Shown here: one piece after another, positions 1 to 5,500 of the stretch | Layout: each line of letters starts with the position of its first letter | How positions within the stretch are numbered: position 1 is the stretch's first letter | From: JACRGC01 sp035288785 | GTDB lineage: Archaea; Micrarchaeota; Micrarchaeia; Norongarragalinales; SBBD01 | Direction of reading: 5' to 3' | Assembly (NCBI GenBank): GCA_035288785.1 | Contig: DATDZF010000101.1 | Coordinates: 1 to 13,455 of the forward strand | DNA length: 13,455 nt | The notes under the pieces: model-generated | What the model was told of the DNA's origin: nothing | Seen by the model: only the letters and a program-made list of their open reading frames with translations | Database searches by the model: none | Position numbers and translations under genes: made by a program

Positions 1-285
1 TGAATCGCTCCTAGCGGGCATGGCGTCGCGAAGGAATAGGCTAAGGAGAAAGAGGAGCGTCATCACCCCGAAAATCATGTGCTTCAAATATAAGTAGCCG
101 GCAAGGGAAAGCGCCATCAATAGGATCAGGAGATAATCCCACTTTATTATGAAGCCTCCGATTTTTAGGCCGCTTGGCTTTCCGGAAGGCTGGTTTCCCA
201 CAATGACCCCGCTTTGCTCCCCAACTCGGAGCCCCCGGCCCTTGAAATTATTGCCTCCTTTTGATTGGTATTTGCGTTCTGGCAT
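1..285 (-). CDS. Small membrane protein, C-terminus outside window (partial)
   Basis: The minus-strand frame opens at ATG 285-283 and stays open for 95 codons to the window edge, so the 3' end is missing. The first 45 or so residues are polar, basic and Gly-rich (begins MPERKYQSKG). A hydrophobic stretch at about residues 52-82 looks like two closely spaced membrane helices, and the visible part ends with a charged RDAMPARSD segment. The start is chosen because a strong Shine-Dalgarno (AAGGAGGG, about 290-298 on the minus strand) lies just upstream. A TATA-like GGTTTTTAAG further upstream (about 336-346) would give a short leader. I do not recognise the family. The N-terminal tail is probably cytoplasmic because of its positive charge, which is inference. 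That the gene is real is well supported by the RBS and open frame. Confidence 0.6.
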   Translation of the reverse strand, partial: MPERKYQSKGGNNFKGRGLRVGEQSGVIVGNQPSGKPSGLKIGGFIIKWDYLLILLMALSLAGYLYLKHMIFGVMTLLFLLSLFLRDAMPARSDS

Positions 286-530
286 ATTTCCCTCCTTCCC
301 TAATTAAAACCAATTTCCATCCCCTACTCTTTCCCGGCTTAAAAACCTTTTCAATTGCTTTACGAAGTTCATGATTATTTTTGCTTTTCCCCTCATGACG
401 AAAATAATAGGGTGGCAAACAGCACGACAAGTTAACTGGTGATAAAAATGTTGTAAATCATCGGTATTAAATGGATGAGCTCCCCAAGGGCGGGTTAAAA
501 AATATTGGCACACCTATAGTTCCGATTTCC

Positions 531-1421
531 ATGCTGGAAGAGGAGGCGCTAAAGAATTACTTGAAGGCAAGCGAAATCACGAAACGGATAATGAAATTTG
601 GCCGGGAGCTTGTGAAGAAGGAACGGGGCTTCCTGAAAATCGCCGAGACCATGGAAGCGGAGATTAAAAGGGAGGGCGGCAAGCCCGCATTCCCGGTGAA
701 CATTTCAATCAATGGGAATGCTGCGCATGACTCCCCCGAGGCAATCGATGCCCGCATAATTTCGGATGGGGATTTGGTAAAGGTAGATTTCGGGGTCATG
801 ATTGATGGGTATGCAATTGATACTGCTTTTTCCTATAATCCCTCCAATGAGCATGCGAGGCAAATAGAGGCCGCTGAACTGGCGCTGCAAAATGCGTTAA
901 GTGTCGTAAAGGCAGGCGTGAATGTGAAGGATATTGGAACAGAGATCGAAAAAACCATCAAGGAGTACGGTTTCAAGCCTGTGGAGAACCTCTGCGGCCA
1001 TTCGCTTGAGCAATACAATTTGCATGCAGGCATAGAAATCCCAAATGTCGCCAGGGGCGGCTACACCTTGAAGGAAGGGGATGTTTTTGCAATCGAGCCC
1101 TTCACCAGCACCGGAAAAGGCTATGTGAACGAAGGCGATTACTGCCAGATCTATTCGCTTGAGCCGCATGCCAACATGGCAGTAAGGATGCCTAAAAGCC
1201 GCGAATTGCTCACACGTGTTGCAGCAGAGCATTTAACAATGCCCTTTGCCGCCCGGTGGTTCAAGGACATTCCCATGCTCCGGCTTGCGCTTAGCGACCT
1301 TGAAAAGCAGGGAATTTTGCATTCCTACCCGGTCCTGAAGGAAGCGCAGAAGGACTGCTTTGTCTCCCAGGCTGAAACCACCCTAATTGTTGAACAGGAG
1401 GGCGCAAAAATATTGGTTTGA
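531..1421 (+). CDS. map: Methionine aminopeptidase, type II (archaeal)
   Basis: This cytosolic metalloenzyme removes the initiator methionine from new proteins. Counting from ATG 531 the product is 296 residues, almost the same as the 295-residue Pyrococcus furiosus enzyme. All catalytic and metal-binding residues are visible: His66 (AAHDSP), Asp86 (VDFG), Asp97 (IDTAF), His157 (CGHSLEQY), Glu189 (FAIEPF) and Glu282 (AETTLIVE). The helical insert typical of type II enzymes lies between the last two. The open frame extends upstream to ATG 471 (20 more residues, MDELPKGG...). I prefer 531 because ligand spacing and length match the family and a TATA-like TTAAAAAATATT (495-506) sits 25-36 bases upstream. 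A second TATA-like GATAAAAATG (441-450) would fit a start at 471, so the longer form cannot be excluded. The gene stands alone. The family call is near certain; the start is less so. Confidence 0.95.
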   Translation: MLEEEALKNYLKASEITKRIMKFGRELVKKERGFLKIAETMEAEIKREGGKPAFPVNISINGNAAHDSPEAIDARIISDGDLVKVDFGVMIDGYAIDTAFSYNPSNEHARQIEAAELALQNALSVVKAGVNVKDIGTEIEKTIKEYGFKPVENLCGHSLEQYNLHAGIEIPNVARGGYTLKEGDVFAIEPFTSTGKGYVNEGDYCQIYSLEPHANMAVRMPKSRELLTRVAAEHLTMPFAARWFKDIPMLRLALSDLEKQGILHSYPVLKEAQKDCFVSQAETTLIVEQEGAKILV

Positions 1422-1435
1422 ACCGCATATTTCCC

Positions 1436-1632
1436 TTTTAAGAGTAAACTTTCCCCCTTCCCTTTTGAAAGTAACTGTTCCCCTTTCCCGTTTAAGAGTA
1501 AATATTAACGCCTAATTCCATCACTTTTTTGCCCTTCGTTTTGCCCAATTAAGAGTGAATTTTAACGCCCAAATTTGTCTCGTTTTCACCAAACATTTTG
1601 CCTATTTGAGAGTGAATAATGGAGTAAAATTT
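1436..1632 (+). repeat. Array of degenerate direct repeats, 27- and 57-base periods
   Basis: A core like TTTAAGAGTRAA recurs directly after map. The GAGTRA hexamer (or AAGTAA) begins at 1442, 1469, 1496, 1553, 1610 and 1622, giving spacings of 27, 27, 57, 57 and 12. The two 27-base units agree at about 20 of 27 positions. The two 57-base units agree at about 39 of 57 and share TTTTGCC and TTAACGCC blocks. The tract is pyrimidine-rich and has no convincing reading frame. It shows neither the exact repeats nor the unique spacers of a CRISPR array. It may be a decayed tandem duplication or a protein-binding array in the long gap before the 1838 operon. The function is unknown. Confidence 0.6.
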
Positions 1633-1783
1633 AACCTTTTCTTGCCAAAATAAGCAATTATCTACCTTCTTTTTGAAAATAAAGCTAATAAAATGGTTCC
1701 TGCATAGATTTTCCAACATCTAGCGCATTACGCCTGCCTGTAGCTGTTACTAGCAGGTCTATATGGTTTCTTATATGTTAGAA

Positions 1784-1810
1784 TGTTACTACCGGTAAGT
1801 TTATATATAA
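1784..1810 (+). promoter_or_regulatory. Strong TATA promoter with adjoining palindrome for the 1838-3877 operon
   Basis: TTTATATATAA (about 1800-1810) is a near-ideal archaeal TATA box. It is centred about 32 bases before ATG 1838, predicting a start a few bases before the gene. The perfect palindrome TACCGGTA (1790-1797) lies where the BRE and TFB would bind, a natural operator position. The octamer TGTTACTA occurs at 1745-1752 and again at 1784-1791, 39 bases apart. A CCTGC/GCAGG imperfect dyad lies around 1732-1757. The rest of the 1637-1783 stretch is AT-rich and shows no gene. Confidence 0.7.
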
Positions 1811-1837
1811 CCTTGGCCATAATAATTGCAGTGAGTT

Positions 1838-2218
1838 ATGGTACACAAAGTATCCTTTGCACAGTTAAAGCAGATCGGGCCCAGCCTGCAGGCGCCTATC
1901 CAGGAGCCCAAGAAGGAGTTCCAGGTCACCCCGATGTTCCTTCCCGCTGATATCAGCGCGAAAAGTGGCACTGGAGTCATCAAGGTCGTTACAAGGCAGG
2001 GATTCATGAATGAGAAGATCACGCACTGGGTGCTTTACAATTCGACCCGTGCGGCAACCTATATCTCAGCAGTAGCTGCGCTGTTCTTGATTAATGTGAA
2101 CATTTTGCTTGCAGCTGTGGCAGGTTTGGCCGCTGGTTACTTTTACGGCAAATACAAGTTTTATTACTTCTATGCAATCGTGCAGCCAAGGCACAGGTGG
2201 CTATTGGAAGGTACGTAA
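1838..2218 (+). CDS. Small hairpin membrane protein, operon gene 1
   Basis: This 126-residue protein of unknown function is first in a five-gene operon. Residues 1-65 are polar (SLQAPIQEPKKEF, then IKVVTRQGFMNEK). Two membrane helices follow at about 71-87 and 88-104, joined by a very short turn (INVNI). The tail is aromatic and basic (YFYGKYKFYYFY, then PRHRW). The YF-x3-YKF tail motif recurs in operon gene 5, and the INV turn and YFYGK ending resemble operon gene 4. ATG 1838 is supported by the TATA box and by GTGA at 1831-1834. A basic N-terminal region before a two-helix hairpin is reminiscent of small VirB3-type subunits of secretion machines, but no diagnostic motif is present and no ATPase gene is in the window, so I do not assign it. 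The gene itself is well supported. Confidence 0.8.
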   Translation: MVHKVSFAQLKQIGPSLQAPIQEPKKEFQVTPMFLPADISAKSGTGVIKVVTRQGFMNEKITHWVLYNSTRAATYISAVAALFLINVNILLAAVAGLAAGYFYGKYKFYYFYAIVQPRHRWLLEGT

Positions 2219-2223
2219 GACCC

Positions 2224-2242
2224 AAGGGGGCACATCCCCCTT
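2224..2242 (+). terminator. Hairpin after operon gene 1
   Basis: AAGGGGG and CCCCCTT form a perfect 7-bp stem around the loop CACAT, starting a few bases after the stop codon of the first gene. No T-run follows. It may be an RNA processing or stability element, or a partial terminator that lowers expression of genes 2-5, rather than a full stop. A similar G5/C5 hairpin ends the operon at 3887-3906. Confidence 0.5.
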
Positions 2243-2308
2243 AGTTCTCACTCATTGCCCAAACCCCCTGAAAATTTGAAAAAAGAAAAGAAAAAAAGAT
2301 GAAAATAT

Positions 2309-2689
2309 ATGCCAGAAACCGTTTTACCCGGACATCAGCAGGAAGTGATAGGCCTTACCAGGAGCGATGCCGCGGGCAAAAAGGAGGGCGTAAACCTTCC
2401 CATGAAGACCTTTGCATACGTGGAGATGGACCCGAAAGTCAGGGCTCACATGAGGGCCGCGACCCGGTGGGACTATCTCAACGAATACATTGCATACTGG
2501 TCAGACAATAAGCGCTTCTGGATATTTGCAATCCTTTTCACAGCTGGAGGTATCTTGATGCTTAGCGTATTTGCGCCAGTTGGGCTTTTGATGATCATGC
2601 TCGGCGCCAAATACCGGAACGTTGCATGGATGGACAAGTTCGTGTATGCGAAGTTCGGAAAATACAGGTCGCTTGTCCTTGTGGACTAG
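2309..2689 (+). CDS. Small hairpin membrane protein with RWDY motif, operon gene 2
   Basis: This 126-residue protein has a polar N-terminus, then an RWDYLNEYIAYW segment (from residue 53). Two helices follow at about 70-87 and 88-103, and the tail is basic and aromatic (AWMDKFVYAKFGKYR). The RWDY-x7-W segment and following hairpin match operon gene 5 closely (RWDYIARFLDIW), so the two are paralogues. An in-frame Met at 32 (MKTFAYVEMD) is a possible shorter start. I keep 2309 because TGA precedes it by exactly six bases, as in genes 3-5. The 90-base gap after gene 1 contains the hairpin and a long A-rich tract. The function is unknown. The hairpin topology suggests a subunit of an oligomeric membrane assembly, which is inference. 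Confidence 0.75.
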   Translation: MPETVLPGHQQEVIGLTRSDAAGKKEGVNLPMKTFAYVEMDPKVRAHMRAATRWDYLNEYIAYWSDNKRFWIFAILFTAGGILMLSVFAPVGLLMIMLGAKYRNVAWMDKFVYAKFGKYRSLVLVD

Positions 2690-2767
2690 GGGAAAGGTCG
2701 GATTGGGCGAACACAAAATCCTGGTCGTCCCGTTCACATTTAGTAAATTGAAAAAAAGTGAATAAAT

Positions 2768-2995
2768 ATGAGCGGCGAAACAAAACTTAGGGGAAACAGC
2801 CTCATCGTGCAGGGAATGGCACTCCTTGAGGAAGTGACCCCCATAAGGCCGGTAAAGGACGAGGAACCGGACTCCTATGAGAACGGGATGGGGGGCAGGG
2901 CAAGCCTTCTTGGCCTCAAGCACCGGCAGGTATACACCCTGCTCGCGATCGGCTTGATTTACGCTTTGTTTTTGGTTTTGACGGGAGAGGCTTGA
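2768..2995 (+). CDS. Small tail-anchored membrane protein, operon gene 3
   Basis: This 75-residue protein has a soluble, acidic and Gly-containing N-terminal part (residues 1-52, including PVKDEEPDSYENGMGG). A single membrane helix at about 55-72 (VYTLLAIGLIYALFLVL) ends nearly at the C-terminus, so it should be C-tail anchored with the bulk in the cytoplasm. It differs from its four neighbours, which carry two-helix hairpins. The start is supported by GTGA six bases upstream of the ATG and by an A-rich leader like those of genes 2, 4 and 5. No domain is recognisable. Its place in the middle of the operon suggests it is an accessory or adaptor subunit of whatever the hairpin proteins build. 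Confidence 0.7.
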   Translation: MSGETKLRGNSLIVQGMALLEEVTPIRPVKDEEPDSYENGMGGRASLLGLKHRQVYTLLAIGLIYALFLVLTGEA

Positions 2996-3020
2996 AAATA
3001 ACAAAAAATTGTGAACAAAA

Positions 3021-3545
3021 ATGAGGAAGCCAATTCAGGTTAGGAATCTGGAAGAGATAAGGCACATCATTCGTAGCGGCGACCATGGCCATCAGCATGC
3101 ACATGCCGGCGAGCCGCACATGACACATGAGATGGAGGGCCTTAATCCCTACAATGCCGACAACCTGCGGCCGTGGTCCACGCAGCACCAGACGCACATC
3201 CCTGAAAACGAGGGCAAGCGCGTTCTTCCGATGTACATGCCCATGGCGGCAAACGACGTGCAGGGTGATGGGAAGCCGGTCAACTCGATGTTCGTGAAGA
3301 CTAGGGCGGAGCTCATGAACGATGTGCTTGACGAGGATTACAAGAACGGCGCGCCCGGCGCCATTTACAGGGCGTATTTCATGGCTTGGTTCAGCTTTGC
3401 GCTCATGATCATAGGTTTTACGATAAATGTTTACCTTGCCGGCGTATTCGCATACCTGGTAGGCTACTACTGGAGCGAAAAGGAGCTTGCAAGGACCTGG
3501 TCAGTGGATTGGTGGAGGGTAAAGCCACTTATATCGACACTTTGA
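3021..3545 (+). CDS. Hairpin membrane protein with His-rich N-terminus, operon gene 4
   Basis: This 174-residue protein is the largest of the operon. A soluble N-terminal region of about 115 residues precedes two helices at about 118-135 and 137-151 (INVYLAGVFAYLVGYYW), then a Trp-rich tail (TWSVDWWRV). Residues 15-36 carry seven His (around DHGHQHAHAG), with more at 56 and 59, the composition of a Zn, Ni or Cu binding stretch. The hairpin and its INV turn resemble operon gene 1. The start is supported by GTGA six bases before ATG 3021, and the gap to gene 3 is 25 bases. No family recognised. Metal binding is a composition-based guess; membership in the operon and the topology are directly visible. 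Confidence 0.75.
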   Translation: MRKPIQVRNLEEIRHIIRSGDHGHQHAHAGEPHMTHEMEGLNPYNADNLRPWSTQHQTHIPENEGKRVLPMYMPMAANDVQGDGKPVNSMFVKTRAELMNDVLDEDYKNGAPGAIYRAYFMAWFSFALMIIGFTINVYLAGVFAYLVGYYWSEKELARTWSVDWWRVKPLISTL

Positions 3546-3569
3546 GAAAGCTGTAAAGAAAAAAATGAT

Positions 3570-3580
3570 GGTGAAAAATT
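3570..3580 (+). promoter_or_regulatory. Shine-Dalgarno of gene 5; same spacing at genes 2-4
   Basis: GGTGA plus six bases precedes ATG 3581. Genes 2, 3 and 4 have TGA at 2300-2302, 2759-2761 and 3012-3014, each also exactly six bases before ATG and each preceded by a run of A. The GTGA core pairs with the TCAC of the archaeal 16S 3' end (ATCACCTCC). The identical spacing supports all four start choices. Confidence 0.65.
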
Positions 3581-3877
3581 ATGAACGAAGACAACATGCC
3601 CCCTGTGCAGATGACTTCGGTGCTCGCGGATGCGAAGCAGCCGTTCCTCAAGCACAGCTCGAGGTGGGATTACATCGCAAGGTTCCTTGATATCTGGAAG
3701 GAGGCCATCAAGTTCAGGGGGTACGCGGTCATTTCGCTCGTCTCCGGCCTCTACTTGCTATTCACCATCCCCGTTGCAGGGATAGTTGCGCTTGGCGCGG
3801 CGACCTACTTCTGGGAATTGTACAAGTTCCGGCTGCACAGGCTTGAATCGCAAAGGTCAATCATGATAGGTCACTAG
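3581..3877 (+). CDS. Small hairpin membrane protein with RWDY motif, operon gene 5
   Basis: This 98-residue protein is a short paralogue of operon gene 2. RWDYIARFLDIW (from residue 28) precedes two helices at about 47-62 and 64-78, then a tail YFWELYKFRLHR that also echoes gene 1. The start is supported by GGTGA (3570-3574), the best Shine-Dalgarno of the operon, with the same six-base spacer. A strong hairpin and T-rich tract follow, so this is the last gene. Function is not recognisable. Duplication within one operon suggests related but non-identical subunits of a hetero-oligomer. Confidence 0.75.
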   Translation: MNEDNMPPVQMTSVLADAKQPFLKHSSRWDYIARFLDIWKEAIKFRGYAVISLVSGLYLLFTIPVAGIVALGAATYFWELYKFRLHRLESQRSIMIGH

Positions 3878-3886
3878 GGACGTCTT

Positions 3887-3981
3887 GGGGGAACCCAGGT
3901 TCCCCCGCTACCACCCCGAAGCATCCCCCTCCTCAAAACGGCTTTTGGCAAAGAAAAGGAGTGGCCTATTTTTTCTTTTTT
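3887..3981 (+). terminator. Operon-end hairpin and T-rich tract
   Basis: GGGGGAAC (3887-3894) and GTTCCCCC (3899-3906) form a perfect 8-bp stem with loop CCAG, ten bases after the stop of gene 5. A T-rich tract (TTTTTTCTTTTTT, 3969-3981) further on is a typical archaeal termination signal. The remaining bases up to 4075 hold only the promoter of the next gene. Confidence 0.65.
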
Positions 3982-4034
3982 CCTTATTCCTCCCGCACTA
4001 ATTCCCAATTGGCTCGGGCGCCAATAACATCCCC

Positions 4035-4060
4035 GAATAAATACCCCCTCCGGCTTATTT
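4035..4060 (+). promoter_or_regulatory. TATA-like elements for the 4076 lipoprotein gene
   Basis: GAATAAATA (4035-4043) lies about 36 bases before ATG 4076 and would give a short leader. A second AT-rich block, TTATTTTT (from 4055), is too close for a TATA box with a leaderless start. Confidence 0.35.
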
Positions 4061-4075
4061 TTCCGTGCTTCCCTT

Positions 4076-5080
4076 ATGCGCACCGTCTGGATTGGCCTTA
4101 TCGGCGTGCTGCTGCTTCTAAGCTGCATTTCGGTATCCCCCAAAAAGGAAATCAGTGATGTGGCCAATGTGATCCCATCGGTGATTGCGGGGCTTCCAAG
4201 GCTCATTCCGGCGCCCGACCCCTGCAAAATATATGTTGATGGCTCGGGGGGAAAGGACGCATGCTATTACAATTTGTCGATTGCAGAAAGGAATCCGTCC
4301 CTTTGCGAAAAAATAAGCGGATTGAGCGAGAAGGATAATTGTTATTACTTCCAAGCCAAGGCTTCCAAGAATTCCGCACATTGCGAAAGAATCAAATCAT
4401 TGGAATTAAGGGAATATTGCCTTCGGGATAGCGTAATTGACCCGGGCTCGGCTGCAGGATGCGGGTCAGTAGAGCCAAGCAAAAGGACATCCTGCTACCT
4501 GAATGAGGCGCTTTCCAGGAACGGCACCGGCCCGTGCTCGTATATCCCCCTCGGGGATGATAAGCTAAAGTGCTATGCATCAGTTGCTGGGAAAACGCTG
4601 GACATAGCGCTTTGCCAAAAGGCTGGCGATGAATTGGGGGATTATTGCATCTTCGACATCGCCAACCGCACAAGGAAAGTGGACTATTGCTATTTCCTAA
4701 ACGGCAGCATAAGGGACGAGTGCCTCTTCACCATGGCAAAATACGCCCACAACAAGACGCTTTGCGCAAAGATGGGGGATCGGGGAGCGGAGGATGAATG
4801 CAATTATTTTTTCACCGCCACTTATGACCTGCCGGTTGCATGCTTCAATTTCAAGGAGCCCTCGGTTAGGGACACCTGCTATTCGGATTATGCCAGGATC
4901 AACAGGACCGTTACGGTCTGCGAAAATGTCACCTCAGCCAACCTCCTTGGCAAGGAAAACTGCATCCGTGACGTGGCCATCGCCCTTGGGAACAGCACGT
5001 ACTGCCTTCCGCTCAACATTTCAAGCGTGAGGGATGGGTGCTATTCCGCCATCCTTATGCTGACTAGGACCTCGCCCTAA
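4076..5080 (+). CDS. Cysteine-repeat secreted lipoprotein (11 repeats)
   Basis: This 334-residue exported protein begins with a hydrophobic signal (residues 3-16) ending in a lipobox-like LLSC with Cys17. The mature part has 22 more cysteines at 50, 63, 77, 89, 103, 115, 129, 140, 154, 166, 180, 191, 205, 216, 230, 242, 256, 268, 282, 296, 310 and 322. Spacing alternates between 14 and 11-14, giving eleven units of about 25-26 residues of the form C-x-x-I/M...RDxCYxxxA. The even Cys number and strict period suggest stacked helical hairpins stapled by disulfides, which is inference. Nine N-glycosylation sequons (N66, 149, 197, 209, 226, 276, 284, 306, 314) also fit an extracellular location. 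The start is set by the signal peptide. The next two genes encode the same repeat. No enzymatic motif is seen; the role at the cell surface is unknown. Confidence 0.85.
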   Translation: MRTVWIGLIGVLLLLSCISVSPKKEISDVANVIPSVIAGLPRLIPAPDPCKIYVDGSGGKDACYYNLSIAERNPSLCEKISGLSEKDNCYYFQAKASKNSAHCERIKSLELREYCLRDSVIDPGSAAGCGSVEPSKRTSCYLNEALSRNGTGPCSYIPLGDDKLKCYASVAGKTLDIALCQKAGDELGDYCIFDIANRTRKVDYCYFLNGSIRDECLFTMAKYAHNKTLCAKMGDRGAEDECNYFFTATYDLPVACFNFKEPSVRDTCYSDYARINRTVTVCENVTSANLLGKENCIRDVAIALGNSTYCLPLNISSVRDGCYSAILMLTRTSP

Positions 5081-5119
5081 ATAGCAAATCCTTATTAAAC
5101 GCCCTTCGGAAATATTTTT

Positions 5120-5473
5120 ATGTCCTGGAAAATATTTGCCGGTTTATTCATATTGGGGCTTATAATGATAATGTGGTCGTTTTATCCTATCCAGAACGTA
5201 GCCCCGAGTAACGCTTCCCCCAGCCCATCAGTTGTCGATTCCAGCGGCTGCTATTTTGCCGAGAGTACAACCGTGGTGAATGAATGCCTGAAGAGCTCCG
5301 AGAGGACTTTGGGCGAAACCGCCAAATGCGAAAGGATCCCGAAGGATCCGCAATCCCAGCCCTCAAGGAATGCCTGCTTTGACCGCGTGGGCAGGGAGTT
5401 CCGTGAAGCCTACGCATGCATGCGCATCATGGATGAGGATAAGAAAGCCGGCTGCTATGGTGCTATTGCATAG
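5120..5473 (+). CDS. Short cysteine-repeat protein with N-terminal anchor
   Basis: This 117-residue protein has a hydrophobic N-terminal helix at residues 5-20 without a lipobox Cys, so it is a signal anchor or signal peptide. A Ser/Pro/Asn linker follows, then six cysteines at 44, 56, 70, 86, 100 and 112. The spacings 12, 14, 16, 14, 12 place it in the same repeat family as the 4076 and 5501 genes, with three units. It has its own TATA-like box (CTTATTAAAC, 5091-5100) about 24 bases before the ATG, fitting a leaderless transcript. It starts 39 bases after the stop of the larger paralogue, and is convergent with the third member 27 bases downstream. It could be a truncated duplicate, but the intact signal, promoter and even Cys count argue that it is functional. 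Confidence 0.75.
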   Translation: MSWKIFAGLFILGLIMIMWSFYPIQNVAPSNASPSPSVVDSSGCYFAESTTVVNECLKSSERTLGETAKCERIPKDPQSQPSRNACFDRVGREFREAYACMRIMDEDKKAGCYGAIA

Positions 5474-5500
5474 GAATGTTTGGCGCAGAGCCATCCGGCC

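Noticed and set aside
371..442. Short plus-strand ORF behind TTAAAAACC in the gap between the first gene and map
   Set aside because: About 23 codons, no ribosome site, and the same AT block can serve the minus-strand gene ending at 285; nothing else supports a gene there.
471..530. Longer methionine aminopeptidase start at ATG 471
   Set aside because: Open and with its own TATA-like sequence, but 531 gives the family's usual length and nearly the same residue numbers for all metal ligands as the Pyrococcus enzyme.
1436..1632. CRISPR array
   Set aside because: Repeats are degenerate, the intervals between them are related to each other rather than unique, and no cas genes are present.
1838..3877. 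Type IV secretion (VirB3-like) or archaellum components
   Set aside because: Only the two-helix size and topology are similar; there is no diagnostic motif, no class III signal peptide and no ATPase in the window.
3961..4158. Plus-strand 65-codon frame overlapping the lipoprotein signal region
   Set aside because: It starts in the T-rich terminator and runs out of frame through the signal peptide of the 4076 gene; no ribosome site or domain.
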